Shown: positions 8,413 through 18,238 of the stretch, piece after piece
Position numbering within the stretch: the first letter of the stretch is position 1
Layout of the letters: each line of letters begins with the position of its first letter
Source: Afipia sp. 1NLS2
Lineage (GTDB): Bacteria; Pseudomonadota; Alphaproteobacteria; Rhizobiales; Xanthobacteraceae
Assembly: GCF_000178995.1 (NCBI RefSeq)
Contig: NZ_ADVZ01000001.1
Location: 654,001-718,000, forward strand
Reading direction: 5' to 3'
DNA: 64,000 nucleotides
The notes under the pieces: generated by a model
What the model was told of the DNA's origin: nothing
Seen by the model: only the letters and a program-made list of their open reading frames with translations
The model's database searches: none
Program-made: the position numbers and the translations under genes

Positions 8413-11180
8413 GTGGCTGTAATGGTCCAGTGGCGGTCGTTCGGGGTCTCTCTCACAACTACGGCTCCGTGACCGCTTTGGACGACATATCGGTCGACAT
8501 TCCCATGAGCCGGCTCACTGGACTGATCGGCCCCGACGGCGTCGGAAAATCGTCGCTACTCGCGATCATGGCTGGCGCGCGCAAAATCCAGCAGGGCTGC
8601 GTCACGATCCTCGGCGTCGATATCTCAAACTCCTCGGCACGTACTCAGATCTGCCCCAAAATCGCATACATGCCGCAGGGACTCGGAAAGAACCTGTATC
8701 CTGATCTCAGCGTTCGTGAAAACATCGAGTTCTTTGCCAGGTTGTTTGGCCAGTCCCATCGGGAACGCGAATGGAGAATCAAAGAGCTTCTGGAAAGCAC
8801 CGGACTGAGGCCTTTCGTCGATCGGCCCGCCAGCAAACTTTCAGGGGGAATGCGGCAGAAGCTCGGCCTGTGCTGCTCGCTCATTCACGATCCTGATCTT
8901 CTGATCCTCGACGAACCCACCACCGGTGTCGATCCGCTGTCGCGCCGGCAGTTCTGGGATCTCATCGGCAGGCTGCATGCACGTCGGCCGGAAATGAGCG
9001 TGGTCGTTGCAACCGCCTACATGGAAGAGGCGGAACATTTCGACTGGTTGATTGCCATGAACGAAGGACGAAGCCTCGCTGCAGGCACGCCGTCCGACCT
9101 GAAACAGCAGACGCATACAGGATCGGTCGAGGACGCCTTCGTCACATTGCTGCCGCGGCGGGAGCCGACTCGCGCTGAAAAGCAGAGTGCGGAGAATGCT
9201 CAGCCGCTCCTCGCTCCGACAGAGCCAGTCATTGTTGCAAAGAATTTGACATGCCGCTTCGGCAATTTCACCGCCGTCGATGGAGTCAACTTCACGATCC
9301 GACAAGGTGAAATCTTCGGCTTTGTCGGCTCGAACGGATCCGGCAAAACAACCACCATGAAGATGCTGACGGGACTTCTGCCGCCCACCGAAGGCGAAGC
9401 TCTTGTCTTTGGAAAGCCGCTGGCAGCCGATACCATCGAGTCTCGTCGCCGCGTCGGTTACATGTCGCAATCCTTTTCGCTTTATAGCGAGTTGACGGTT
9501 CGGCAAAATCTCACTTTGCACGCCAAGCTCTTCCACCTTCCGGAGAAGTTTGCGGAAGAGCGGATTGCCGAGCTGATCGATAAATGCAATCTCACCGGTT
9601 ACCTTGACAGCCTTGCCTCCGCACTACCGCTTGGGATCAGACAAAGGCTTTCACTTGCCGTTGCCATCGTTCACAAGCCAGATCTTCTCATATTGGATGA
9701 GCCGACCTCCGGCGTTGATCCGGTGGCCCGCGATCAGTTCTGGAACTTGCTGATTCACCTGTCGAAAAACGAAGGCATTACCATCCTCGTATCGACGCAC
9801 TTCATGAACGAGGCCGAGCGTTGTGATCGAGTATCGCTGATGCACGAAGGGCGGGTGCTCGCCACCGACACGCCTGTCGACTTGATCCGGGCCAAGAACG
9901 GCAACAATCTTGAAGATGCCTTCATCAGCTTTCTCGAGCAAGAAGAGCCAAGCGAGCAGACGAAATCTCTCGGCATCCCGACAATCACATCCGACGCATC
10001 ACGAACTACCAGCGTTGCGTCAGACGGAACAAATTACCGAGACCGTCCTGCCATTTTTCAGAGCTTTCAGAGATTGGTCGCCTGCACCATTCGAGAGAGC
10101 CTCGAACTCCTCCGCGATCCCATCCGACTCATGTTCGCGTTGTTTGGCACCACTCTGCTGATGGTCGTTTTCGGCCTTGGGATATCCACCGACGTCAACA
10201 ACCTGACATTTGCCGTTCTCGATCGCGATCAGACTCCCGAAAGCCGTGCTTATCTCGAAGAAGTCAGGGGATCGAGCTACTTCGTTGAGAAGGCCCCGCT
10301 GAAGGACTATGCAGACCTCGACCGGCGTTTGAAGAACGGAAGCATCGATGTCAGCATCGAAATTCCGCCGAATTTCGGATCAGACATCAAGCGGAGCCGA
10401 CCGGCCTGGGTCTCCGCGTGGATCGACGGAGCCATGCCTTTCCGGGCAGAAACCATCCGTGGCTATCTCCAGGGTATGCACCAACTTTATCTGAGCGATC
10501 CGGCTATCAAGACGACGCAACCATCGAATCCGCTCCCCGCCGACATCGAAGTAAGATTCAAGTACAATCAGGATTTCGACAGCATCTATGCAATGGTGCC
10601 GTCGACCATTGCGATGATGCTGGCGCTATTTCCGGCGATCCTGATGGCCCTTGCCGTGGTGCGCGAGAAAGAGCTCGGCTCCATTACCAATCTCTATGTC
10701 ACGCCGGTGACCCGGCTGGAGTTTCTGGTCGGCAAGCAGCTGCCTTACGTCGCGGTCGCGATGATTAACTTTACAGTCATGTTCGCAATAGCCGTGTTGC
10801 TTTTCCGTGTACCCCTGAAAGGCAGCTTCCTGGCCCTGCTTATTGGCACGATCATCTATGTCTTCACTACCACCGGCTATGGAATGTTGATCTCGACATT
10901 TTGCAGCAGCCAAATAGCAGCGCTGTTCGGAACGGCAATCCTGACAATCCTTCCAGCCCAGCAATTCTCCGGCATGATGACGCCGGTATCTTCTCTGTCG
11001 GGGACGGCACAACTGATCGGCTTGATTTTCCCTATGACCTACTATCGACCGATCAGCGTCGGGACCTTTACCAAGGGACTGGGGTTTTCCGATCTCACCT
11101 CCAGCATCCTGCTTTTGATACTGTTCATTCCGGCGCTGACGGTGCTCAGCCTCTGGCTGCTTCCGAAACAAGAACGATGA
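8409..11180 (+). CDS. ABC exporter, two ATPase domains fused to an ABC-2 permease (RbbA-like)
   Basis: 923 residues. First nucleotide-binding domain ~7-240: Walker A GPDGVGKSS at 41-49, signature LSGGMRQK near 145-152, Walker B LLILDEPTTGVDP. Second domain ~276-500: Walker A GSNGSGKTTT and Walker B LLILDEPTSGVDP, but its signature reads LPLGIRQRLS instead of LSGGQ, so one of the two ATP sites may be weakened. From ~560 an ABC-2 permease with six predicted membrane segments and a large loop after the first. This is the layout of E. coli RbbA (YhiH), which is reported to be ribosome-associated; the permease half argues for export. Translationally coupled to the adaptor upstream. Confidence 0.92.
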   Translation: MSGCNGPVAVVRGLSHNYGSVTALDDISVDIPMSRLTGLIGPDGVGKSSLLAIMAGARKIQQGCVTILGVDISNSSARTQICPKIAYMPQGLGKNLYPDLSVRENIEFFARLFGQSHREREWRIKELLESTGLRPFVDRPASKLSGGMRQKLGLCCSLIHDPDLLILDEPTTGVDPLSRRQFWDLIGRLHARRPEMSVVVATAYMEEAEHFDWLIAMNEGRSLAAGTPSDLKQQTHTGSVEDAFVTLLPRREPTRAEKQSAENAQPLLAPTEPVIVAKNLTCRFGNFTAVDGVNFTIRQGEIFGFVGSNGSGKTTTMKMLTGLLPPTEGEALVFGKPLAADTIESRRRVGYMSQSFSLYSELTVRQNLTLHAKLFHLPEKFAEERIAELIDKCNLTGYLDSLASALPLGIRQRLSLAVAIVHKPDLLILDEPTSGVDPVARDQFWNLLIHLSKNEGITILVSTHFMNEAERCDRVSLMHEGRVLATDTPVDLIRAKNGNNLEDAFISFLEQEEPSEQTKSLGIPTITSDASRTTSVASDGTNYRDRPAIFQSFQRLVACTIRESLELLRDPIRLMFALFGTTLLMVVFGLGISTDVNNLTFAVLDRDQTPESRAYLEEVRGSSYFVEKAPLKDYADLDRRLKNGSIDVSIEIPPNFGSDIKRSRPAWVSAWIDGAMPFRAETIRGYLQGMHQLYLSDPAIKTTQPSNPLPADIEVRFKYNQDFDSIYAMVPSTIAMMLALFPAILMALAVVREKELGSITNLYVTPVTRLEFLVGKQLPYVAVAMINFTVMFAIAVLLFRVPLKGSFLALLIGTIIYVFTTTGYGMLISTFCSSQIAALFGTAILTILPAQQFSGMMTPVSSLSGTAQLIGLIFPMTYYRPISVGTFTKGLGFSDLTSSILLLILFIPALTVLSLWLLPKQER

Positions 11181-11186
11181 AAACCG

Positions 11187-12314
11187 ATGCGCAGTCTCTC
11201 CAACATATTCTGGCTCGGCACCAAAGAATTGAGGAGCTTCTTCAGCGACTGGGTCTTACTTGCCTTCGTAATCTATTCATTTTCACTGGCCGTCATCAGT
11301 CAGGCACAAAGCAGTTCGCAAGAGCTGTATCACGCATCGATAGGCGTGGTAGATGAAGACCATTCCGAGTTATCGCGACGGATTACGCACGCGTTTCTCA
11401 TGCCGTATTTCAAACCACCGGTCCTGATCGATGAAGCCGACATCGAACCCCTGATGAATGCGGGCCGGTATACCTTCATCATCGATATTCCACCGAACTT
11501 TCAGCGGGACGTTCTTGCGGGCCGTCAACCGGCGCTTCAAATCAATGTCGACGCTACCGCCATGGTCCAGGCGGGCCTTGGCTCCGGGTATGCTCAGCAG
11601 ATCATCAGTACCGAGATCGCACAATTTTTGTCACGCCGCGAAGGCACGCCGCTATCACCTGTCAATCTGGCAATCAGGATTGCCTTCAACCCCAACGTAA
11701 CGACCTCCTGGTTCACCGGCGTGATGAGCATCATCGGCAGCGTCAACATATTGGCGATTATCCTCGCCGGCGCAGCCCTTGTCAGGGAGCGTGAACACGG
11801 CACCATGGACCACCTCATGGTCATGCCCATCACCCCTTTCGAAATCGCGATGTCGAAGATTTGGGCGAACGGACTTGTGATTGCTGTCGCCGTTGCGCTT
11901 GCGATCTATCTCGTGATTCGGCTGCTTCTCCAGATTCCGATTGCCGGTTCCATTCCGTTATTTTTGTTCGGCACCATCCTGTATCTGTTCTTCGCTACAG
12001 CGCTCGGCCTGTTTCTCGGCACCGTGGCCCGGTCCATGCCGCAGCTTGGCCTGCTCTTCATGCTTGTGGCGACGCCGATGAATATTCTCTCAGGCAGCGC
12101 TACCCCGCTGGAAAGCATGCCGCCTTGGCTTGCGACCATGATGCAGGCATCTCCCTCGACGCATTTCGTTGCTCTTGCTCAGGCGATTCTCTATCGGGGT
12201 GCAGGATTCGACATCGTCTGGCCGGAGTTCCTGGCAATCAGCGGCATCGGCGTTCTGTTTGTATGGCTGGTGCTCATGCGCTTCCGATCTGCCATCGGTT
12301 CCGCGTCGTCTTAG
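11187..12314 (+). CDS. ABC-2 type permease (YhhJ-like)
   Basis: 375 residues: one N-terminal membrane helix (~residues 17-37), a ~130-residue periplasmic loop with the family segment YTFIIDIPPNFQRDVLAGR, then five to six membrane helices including the REREHGTMDHLMVMPITPFEIAMSKIWANG motif typical of ABC-2 permeases. It begins six bases after the fused exporter, and pairs with that protein's own permease half to give two permeases for two ATPase domains. Third gene of the YhiI/RbbA/YhhJ-type operon. Confidence 0.92.
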   Translation: MRSLSNIFWLGTKELRSFFSDWVLLAFVIYSFSLAVISQAQSSSQELYHASIGVVDEDHSELSRRITHAFLMPYFKPPVLIDEADIEPLMNAGRYTFIIDIPPNFQRDVLAGRQPALQINVDATAMVQAGLGSGYAQQIISTEIAQFLSRREGTPLSPVNLAIRIAFNPNVTTSWFTGVMSIIGSVNILAIILAGAALVREREHGTMDHLMVMPITPFEIAMSKIWANGLVIAVAVALAIYLVIRLLLQIPIAGSIPLFLFGTILYLFFATALGLFLGTVARSMPQLGLLFMLVATPMNILSGSATPLESMPPWLATMMQASPSTHFVALAQAILYRGAGFDIVWPEFLAISGIGVLFVWLVLMRFRSAIGSASS

Positions 12315-12330
12315 CTCCGCAATCTGTTGT

Positions 12331-12344
12331 TTGACCTATAGCAA
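12331..12344. promoter_or_regulatory. Imperfect FixK/FNR box
   Basis: TTGACCTATAGCAA, one mismatch to TTGA-N6-TCAA, 61 bases before the start of the P-type ATPase at 12406. A second partial match (TTGATCGATACCAG at 12378) is too near the start codon to be useful. Confidence 0.4.
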
Positions 12345-12405
12345 AAAGCCAATGCAGGCGGCTGCTAGAAAGGCCGATTGATCGATACCAGCAAATGATG
12401 GCGCT

Positions 12406-14743
12406 ATGGCAGGCAATCCGGCGGTAATCAGCTCTCCCCAAAAGGATATTGGCCTGTCGACACAAGAGGCAAACCGCCGCCTCCAGACCTTTGGGCCCAA
12501 CTCCGCGATTGATGTCGAGGAGAGCACTTGGCGCCTGTTGTGGGCCAAGTTTCTTGCGCCCATTCCCTGCCTGTTGGAAGGCGCGATCGTCCTTCAGATC
12601 ATTCTCGGCGAGTACATCGAAGCCTCCCTGATCGCCGTATTGCTGATCTTCAACGCAACGCTCGGCTTCTTTCAGGAGAGCCGCGCCCGAGCGACGCTGG
12701 AAGCCCTGAGAAAACGCCTGGCCCTAAAAACGACGGCACTTCGCGACGGAGCATGGACGATCCTGTCTGCAGAGAAGCTCGTACCCGGAGATATCATCAA
12801 ACTTTCCCTGGGAAGCGTCGTTGCAGCCGATGTCCGCTTGAAATCCGGCTCCGTACTGCTCGATCAATCGATGCTTACCGGAGAATCCCTTCCCGTCGAA
12901 GCAGGGCCCGGCCATGATACTTACGCTGGCGCCCTGATCCGCCGTGGCGAAGCCGTCGCCGAGGTCACTGCGACTGGTCATGCCACAAAATTCGGAAAAA
13001 CCGCCGAACTCGTGCGCACGGCTCACAATGCGAGTTCCCAACAGCAGGCCATCTTTCGGGTCGTCCTTTATCTCGCAATAACCAATGGCATATTTGCGGT
13101 TGCCCTGATCGGATATTCGATTTTCCTCAAACTCTCGGTCGAGGAGATCTTGCCGCTGGGTTTAATTGCAGTGCTGGCTTCTGTGCCGGTCGCCCTGCCC
13201 GCTACCTTCACGCTTGCTGCGGCGAACAGTGCCCAGAAACTTGCGAAAACGGGCGTACTGCCGACACGGCTTTCCGCCGTCGATGAAGCAGCCACCATGA
13301 ACGTGTTGTGTGTCGACAAGACCGGTACTCTGACTCAGAACGAGCTTGCGATCGCAAAGGTTGTGCCGTTCGACGGATACGACGAAAACAGCGTTCTCGG
13401 ATTGGCGCGGCTCGCCAGCTCCGACGGCGGATTGGACCCCATCGATGCCGCCGTGCGCGGGTCTGCCCGCCCAGCGCCGGCCGGTTTGAGGCTCGAGCGA
13501 TTCACTCCGTTCGACCCCAACACCAAGATGGCGCAAGCCATGGTGCTGGACTCGTCGGGATCGCAAAGGACGATCATCAAGGGCGCCTTTTCCTACGTGG
13601 CAAAAGCCAGCCGTTGCACACCGCTCGCCACTAGCGAAGCCTCCAAGTTGGAAAACCAAGGTCTGCGAGTCCTTGGCGTCGCCGAAGGGCCTCCCGGAAA
13701 CATGCGTCTTGCGGGGCTGCTGGCGCTGAGCGACCCGCCGCGACCTGACGCTCGGGAGTGCGTCAGAACTCTGCAGCAGATGGGGCATCCATGTCGTGAT
13801 GGTGACAGGCGACGCACCCGAAACCGCTGCAACAGTTGCACGGGCCGTCGGACTCGAAGGAAAAGTCTTCGCTGGAAGAACGATACCGGATCGGATCGAG
13901 CCAGAAGACTTCGCAGTTTTTGCTGGCTGTCTCCCGGAAGACAAGTTCACACTCGTTAAAGCATTTCAATCGGCTGGCCATATCGTCGGAATGTGCGGCG
14001 ACGGCGCGAATGATGCGCCAGCATTGCGGCAAGCGCAGTTTGGCATCGCTGTATCCACCTCGACCGACGTTGCCAAATCGGCTGCCGGGATTGTCCTGAC
14101 AGAACCGGGATTGTCCGGAATCGTCAACGCCGTCACCCAAGGGCGCATCGCGTTCCAGCGCATTCTCACCTACACGTTGCGTTCGATCCTGCACAAGGTC
14201 CGGCAGGTGCCGTATCTCGGAATCGGACTTTTCATGACAGGCCACGCCATTCTCACACCGATGCTCGTGGTGATTTCGATGATCACCGGCGACTTTCTGG
14301 CGATGTCATCGACCACGGACAACGTCATTCCTTCGCCTAGACCGAATATATGGAAGATCGGCGATCTGACACTGATGGGAATCATGATGGGAGCATTCGA
14401 TTTGCTCTTCTGCGTCCTTATCCTGTGGATCGGACATGCGAAGCTGCATCTTCCAATTGAGACGATGCAGACATTGACGCTCGTCAATCTGGTCGTGAGT
14501 GGTCAGGCCATTTACTATGTGGTCAGAGAGCGGCGCCACCTCTGGTCATCGCGGCCGAGCAAGATCGTCGCCGCCTGTTCAATGATCGATCTTACGCTGG
14601 TGCCATCGCTTGCCGTGACCGGAACGTTGATGGCGCCCTTGCCTGTTCCGATCATCGCCGGATTGTTCGGAGTTGCTGCCATCTTCGCATTCACGCTCGA
14701 CGGCGTGAAAACAGTCCTTCTGCATCATCTCACGATAGATTGA
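12406..14743 (+). pseudogene. Plasma-membrane H+-type P-type ATPase, interrupted by a 1-nt frameshift
   Basis: Together the two reading frames give a ~778-residue P3A-like pump (yeast PMA1-type). The first frame carries the actuator loop (LDQSMLTGESLPVEAG), the phosphorylation motif CVDKTGTLTQNE with Asp at ~residue 304, and the nucleotide domain. It then loses the family sequence at the G-run 13782-13785: with three Gs instead of four the text reads on as QMGIHVVMVTGDAPETA, which is exactly what the second frame continues with from ~13790. The second frame has the hinge GDGANDAPAL and the C-terminal helices. All motifs are intact on both sides, so the break is recent, a sequencing error in a homopolymer, or a recoding site. 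A weak FixK/FNR box precedes the gene. Ion specificity (H+ or other cation) is inferred from family only. Confidence 0.85.
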
Positions 14744-14815
14744 TAAAGCACAGCCATCTTAATCGAAATGCAAACGCGCGACTCAACTCTCTCGCCGTTC
14801 TCAATTCCATTCGCG

Positions 14816-15649
14816 CTAATGCGAAATGAATACGGGGACAGTCATCGTCGCCAGGATTCCGCGCGTAGCACCACCCAAGATGAACTCATGCAATCGCGAA
14901 TGCCCGTAGCCACCCATTACAAGCATGTCTCCGCCGCAGTCGGCAACATGCGAGAGAATGACGTTTGCGACGTCGCTGTCCGCACCGGGCAGCGCCGTCA
15001 TCTCCACTTTGACATCGTGCCGGGCGAGATGATTGGCCATATCGGCACCGCGAAATTCGTTGCCGCCCTTGGTCTTTTCGTTCGTGACGATGAACAATTC
15101 AACCAATGCCGCCCTCCTCAGGATTGGCAGCGAGTCGTTGATGGCACGCGCCGCAGCACTGCTTCCATCCCAGCAACAGACAATCCGTTCTACTTTCAGC
15201 CCTCCCTTTTGAATATAAGGGACAACGATCATTGGACGCCCCGAGTCGAATAGCGCCGCTTCAATCAGCAGATCATTCGCTGGACCATTGGTGTCGTCGG
15301 ATTGCATGATGATGCTCAGATCGAAACGACGCGCCATCGTTGAGAAACTCTGGGCTGGCGAGAAGCCGTTTTCGGTATCGAGTCTACATTCGACCGAAAG
15401 GGCGCTGCGTTTGGCTGCAGCCTCAAAGCGCTCCAAGGCAGCAGCTGCTTGCTGATTTGAATCTCTCAGCACGTCATCGAGAACATAAGGTGGAACGCCT
15501 GGCATGAAATAACTGGGAACGACACCCCTACCCGCGAAGGCCACCCCCGCCAGATGAGCGTCAAAGGCTTCCGCAACTGAAATGGCATAGCCGCAGACAC
15601 TGTCCCGCGACTTTTCCGTCTCAAGATTCAAGATGATGTCCTTAATCAT
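14816..15649 (-). CDS. Universal stress protein, tandem UspA domains
   Basis: 277 residues forming two Usp folds. The first (~1-140) is divergent and lacks a clear ATP loop. The second ends with MVMGGYGHSRLHEFILGGATRGIL, the conserved G-2X-G-9X-G(S/T)-type nucleotide-binding segment. The start ATG at 15649 follows GAGAGAGA. A perfect FixK/FNR box at 15716-15729 lies 67 bases upstream. A paralogue of the same length is at 43012. Tandem Usp proteins of this type are often next to P-type ATPases and CBS proteins in low-oxygen regulons, as they are here. Confidence 0.93.
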   Translation of the reverse strand: MIKDIILNLETEKSRDSVCGYAISVAEAFDAHLAGVAFAGRGVVPSYFMPGVPPYVLDDVLRDSNQQAAAALERFEAAAKRSALSVECRLDTENGFSPAQSFSTMARRFDLSIIMQSDDTNGPANDLLIEAALFDSGRPMIVVPYIQKGGLKVERIVCCWDGSSAAARAINDSLPILRRAALVELFIVTNEKTKGGNEFRGADMANHLARHDVKVEMTALPGADSDVANVILSHVADCGGDMLVMGGYGHSRLHEFILGGATRGILATMTVPVFISH

Positions 15650-15715
15650 GGTTCTCTCTCCGGGAGGAAAAGATATACGTGATCCAAGACGCTCTCATAT
15701 GTCGCAGATACGATA

Positions 15716-15729
15716 TTGACCGAGGTCAA
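15716..15729. promoter_or_regulatory. FixK/FNR box
   Basis: TTGACCGAGGTCAA, perfect TTGA-N6-TCAA, 67 bases ahead of the leftward universal stress protein gene. Paired with a second perfect box 46 bases further right that faces the PHA synthase gene. Confidence 0.8.
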
Positions 15730-15774
15730 GAGGCTCCCGCAATCAGCAAGGTTTCCCGCGTCACTTAACGGGGC

Positions 15775-15788
15775 TTGATCGATATCAA
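15775..15788. promoter_or_regulatory. FixK/FNR box
   Basis: TTGATCGATATCAA, perfect and almost fully palindromic, 51 bases ahead of the chosen PHA synthase start at 15839. Confidence 0.8.
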
Positions 15789-15838
15789 CCGGATGGGACG
15801 GCGTACGACCTAAAATAAATAATATGACGGGAAGAATA

Positions 15839-17605
15839 ATGGCTGATCCTTTTGCCTCGAAAGCTGTTCCATTGACGAGCGCGATCAAAATTCCGACTGC
15901 TCCGGTTGAGGCGACTCCGGCATCACAGCCGCTTTCGATCGATCGTGTTGTTCACGCTGCCGAAGCGCGATTGACAGGCTCCCTCTCCACAATCTCTCTC
16001 GCGCTTGCCTATCTGGATTTTGCATGGCATCTCGCGAACTCGCCTGGGCGCCAGATTCAACTGGCCTGCCGCGCTTTCGAATTGTTCGAACAGCTCACCA
16101 AGTCGGAAAAATGGATCCACCCCTTACCCCAGGACTGGCGCTTCAATGACCCGGCATGGGATGATTATCCGTTCAATGTGATCTCGCAGAGTTTTCTGCT
16201 CATCGAGGAGTGGTGGCGCGAGGCAACCACGGGACCCGCCGGCGTCGCGAAATCGCACGGCGATGTCATCTCCTTTGCCGCGCGGCAGATCCTCGACATG
16301 TATTCGCCCTCCAATTACGCGTGGCTTAATCCAGAGGTTCTAAGAGCGACAGTTCGACAAGGCGGCTTCAACTTCGTGAAGGGATTCTACAATTGCGCCG
16401 AGGACCTCGTCGGCGCCGCAACCGGCGGAAAGCAGGGCGCGGGTCATTTCGTTGTCGGCGAGAATGTGGCGATCACCCCCGGCAAGGTTGTATTCCGAAA
16501 CGAGTTGATCGAACTGATTCAATACGAACCGGCCACCGTGACCGTCCATCCGGAGCCGGTGCTGATCGTGCCCGCATGGATCATGAAATATTATATTCTC
16601 GATCTTTCCCCCGAGAACTCGCTGATCCGCTACCTCGTTTCACAAGGCTTCACTGTGTTCTGCATATCCTGGCGGAATCCGAATGCCGGAATGCGCGACG
16701 TCTCGTTCGACGACTACCGTCGCCACGGCGTCATGGTGGCGCTCGATGTCATCCAGGCGATTTGCGGAAATGCCAAAGTGCACGCCTGCGGCTATTGTCT
16801 GGGAGGCACGATTCTCGCCATCGCGGCAGCCACGATGGCGCGGGATCGCAACGACCAGTTAGCCACGGTGACGCTGCTCGCCGCACAAACCGATTTCAGC
16901 GAACCTGGCGAGCTCCAGCTTTTCACGGACGAGAGTGGATTGGCGCTGCTCGACGATGTGATGTGGCGTCAAGGCTATCTCGACAGCACACAGATGGCAG
17001 GGGCATTCCAGCTCCTCAGATCGAATGGCCTGATCTGGTCACGGGTCGTCAAATCCTATCTGCTAGGTGAGCGGGAGCAACCAAGCGATCTGATGGCGTG
17101 GAATGCGGACGCAACACGCATGCCCTATAGGATGCATTCGGAATATCTCCATCAGATGTTTCTTCATAACGATCTGGCAGAAGGCCGCTACATTGCGGGC
17201 GGCGAGAGCATCGCGCTGCAGGACATTCATGCGCCGATCTTCAGCGTCAGCACGGAGACCGACCACGTTGCACCCTGGCGCTCGGTCTACAAAATTCATC
17301 TTCTGAATAGCGGCGATATCACCTTCGTTCTGACGTCTGGCGGGCATAACGCAGGAATCGTCAGCGAACCGGGTCATCCTGGCCGCCATTTTCGTATGAT
17401 GAACCGTCCGTCAAAAAGCGATTATCTATCGCCGGATGAATGGGCGATACGGGCGGCGAAACAGGACGGCTCATGGTGGCCGGCATGGGTTGACTGGCTC
17501 AAAGATCATTCAGGCGCCGCGCTTTCACCTCCACCATTAGGTGCTCCGGAAATGGGATATCCGGCTTTGGAAGATGCACCCGGCTCCTACGTCCGCGAGC
17601 ATTAG
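15839..17605 (+). CDS. phaC: Class I poly(3-hydroxyalkanoate) synthase
   Basis: 588 residues from the ATG at 15839, which has GGGAAG nine bases upstream; an in-frame ATG at 15824 would add five residues. It polymerises (R)-3-hydroxyacyl-CoA into storage polyester on granules. The alpha/beta-hydrolase core shows the lipase-like box GYCLGG with the catalytic Cys at residue 320, Asp in STETDHVAPW and His in SGGHNAGIV: the complete Cys-Asp-His triad. The N-terminal ~100 residues are the class I extension. Length and Cys position match class I synthases (about 590 aa). A phasin-like gene follows 92 bases later. A perfect FixK/FNR box lies upstream, so this is probably a low-oxygen-induced second synthase; the genome's housekeeping phaC would be elsewhere (inference). 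Confidence 0.95.
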   Translation: MADPFASKAVPLTSAIKIPTAPVEATPASQPLSIDRVVHAAEARLTGSLSTISLALAYLDFAWHLANSPGRQIQLACRAFELFEQLTKSEKWIHPLPQDWRFNDPAWDDYPFNVISQSFLLIEEWWREATTGPAGVAKSHGDVISFAARQILDMYSPSNYAWLNPEVLRATVRQGGFNFVKGFYNCAEDLVGAATGGKQGAGHFVVGENVAITPGKVVFRNELIELIQYEPATVTVHPEPVLIVPAWIMKYYILDLSPENSLIRYLVSQGFTVFCISWRNPNAGMRDVSFDDYRRHGVMVALDVIQAICGNAKVHACGYCLGGTILAIAAATMARDRNDQLATVTLLAAQTDFSEPGELQLFTDESGLALLDDVMWRQGYLDSTQMAGAFQLLRSNGLIWSRVVKSYLLGEREQPSDLMAWNADATRMPYRMHSEYLHQMFLHNDLAEGRYIAGGESIALQDIHAPIFSVSTETDHVAPWRSVYKIHLLNSGDITFVLTSGGHNAGIVSEPGHPGRHFRMMNRPSKSDYLSPDEWAIRAAKQDGSWWPAWVDWLKDHSGAALSPPPLGAPEMGYPALEDAPGSYVREH

Positions 17606-17630
17606 GAACTCGGTGTCTGGACTAACGGCA

Positions 17631-17644
17631 TTGATCCGCCTCAA
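17631..17644. promoter_or_regulatory. FixK/FNR box
   Basis: TTGATCCGCCTCAA, perfect TTGA-N6-TCAA, 53 bases before the phasin-like gene and 25 bases after the PHA synthase stop. Confidence 0.75.
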
Positions 17645-17697
17645 GACAGGGCGCGTTCAATTCACTACGCTAAAAACCTCAACCGGAGACTTGCGTC

Positions 17698-18084
17698 ATG
17701 TGCAGTGCAAAAACTCCTATGGAATTGTTCGCCATCTGGAACTTCCACAACGGATCGACGAGAGACTTTGCCAGCAAGTTCTGGGAAAGCCAGTCGAAGG
17801 TCCTCGATAGCATGCAGAGATTTTCGGCCGGCTGGTTCGATCGGCGCCATGTCGGCACACGAGCCGCGCTCGAGGCCTCCCTGCGTGCTTGCGAGTCAAA
17901 AAACGCCGCCGAGATGATCGCGTGCTATCAGGAATGGGCCGCAGGAGCAGCATCGCGCATTCTCGACGACCAGATCGCATACCAACAACTCGTTCATACT
18001 GCGGTTTCATCAATGGCGTCGGCTCAGGCCGGACAGCAGACCAACGAGGAAGCCCTCCCCTTTATTTGGCCGAGAGCCGCGTAA
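17698..18084 (+). CDS. Phasin-like PHA granule protein
   Basis: 128 residues, almost entirely helical, no membrane segment. The pattern FAIWNFHNGSTRDFASKFWESQSKVLDSMQRF followed by SLRACESKNAAEMIACYQEWAAGAASRILDD matches the amphipathic helices of the phasin_2 family (the ACxSKxxxEMIACYQEWAAGAA type). Phasins coat PHA granules and control their size. The place directly behind phaC and its own FixK/FNR box support this. CCGGAGA precedes the ATG. Confidence 0.8.
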   Translation: MCSAKTPMELFAIWNFHNGSTRDFASKFWESQSKVLDSMQRFSAGWFDRRHVGTRAALEASLRACESKNAAEMIACYQEWAAGAASRILDDQIAYQQLVHTAVSSMASAQAGQQTNEEALPFIWPRAA

Positions 18085-18238
18085 ATCGAGCTTCAGGAAA
18101 ACGCTTCCTGATTGGCACAGTTGCACCTACAAGTTATTGGCGCTGAGCGGATGCAGAGGTGATATCTGCCGCCTTTACCGGCCGATCCTTTGGCCGCAAG
18201 GTGGCCGAGAGCGCCCCGCACCACGCTGGCTGTCCATC

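Noticed and set aside
14768-15253. 161-codon plus-strand frame over the universal stress gene
   Set aside because: Antisense to a clear Usp gene.
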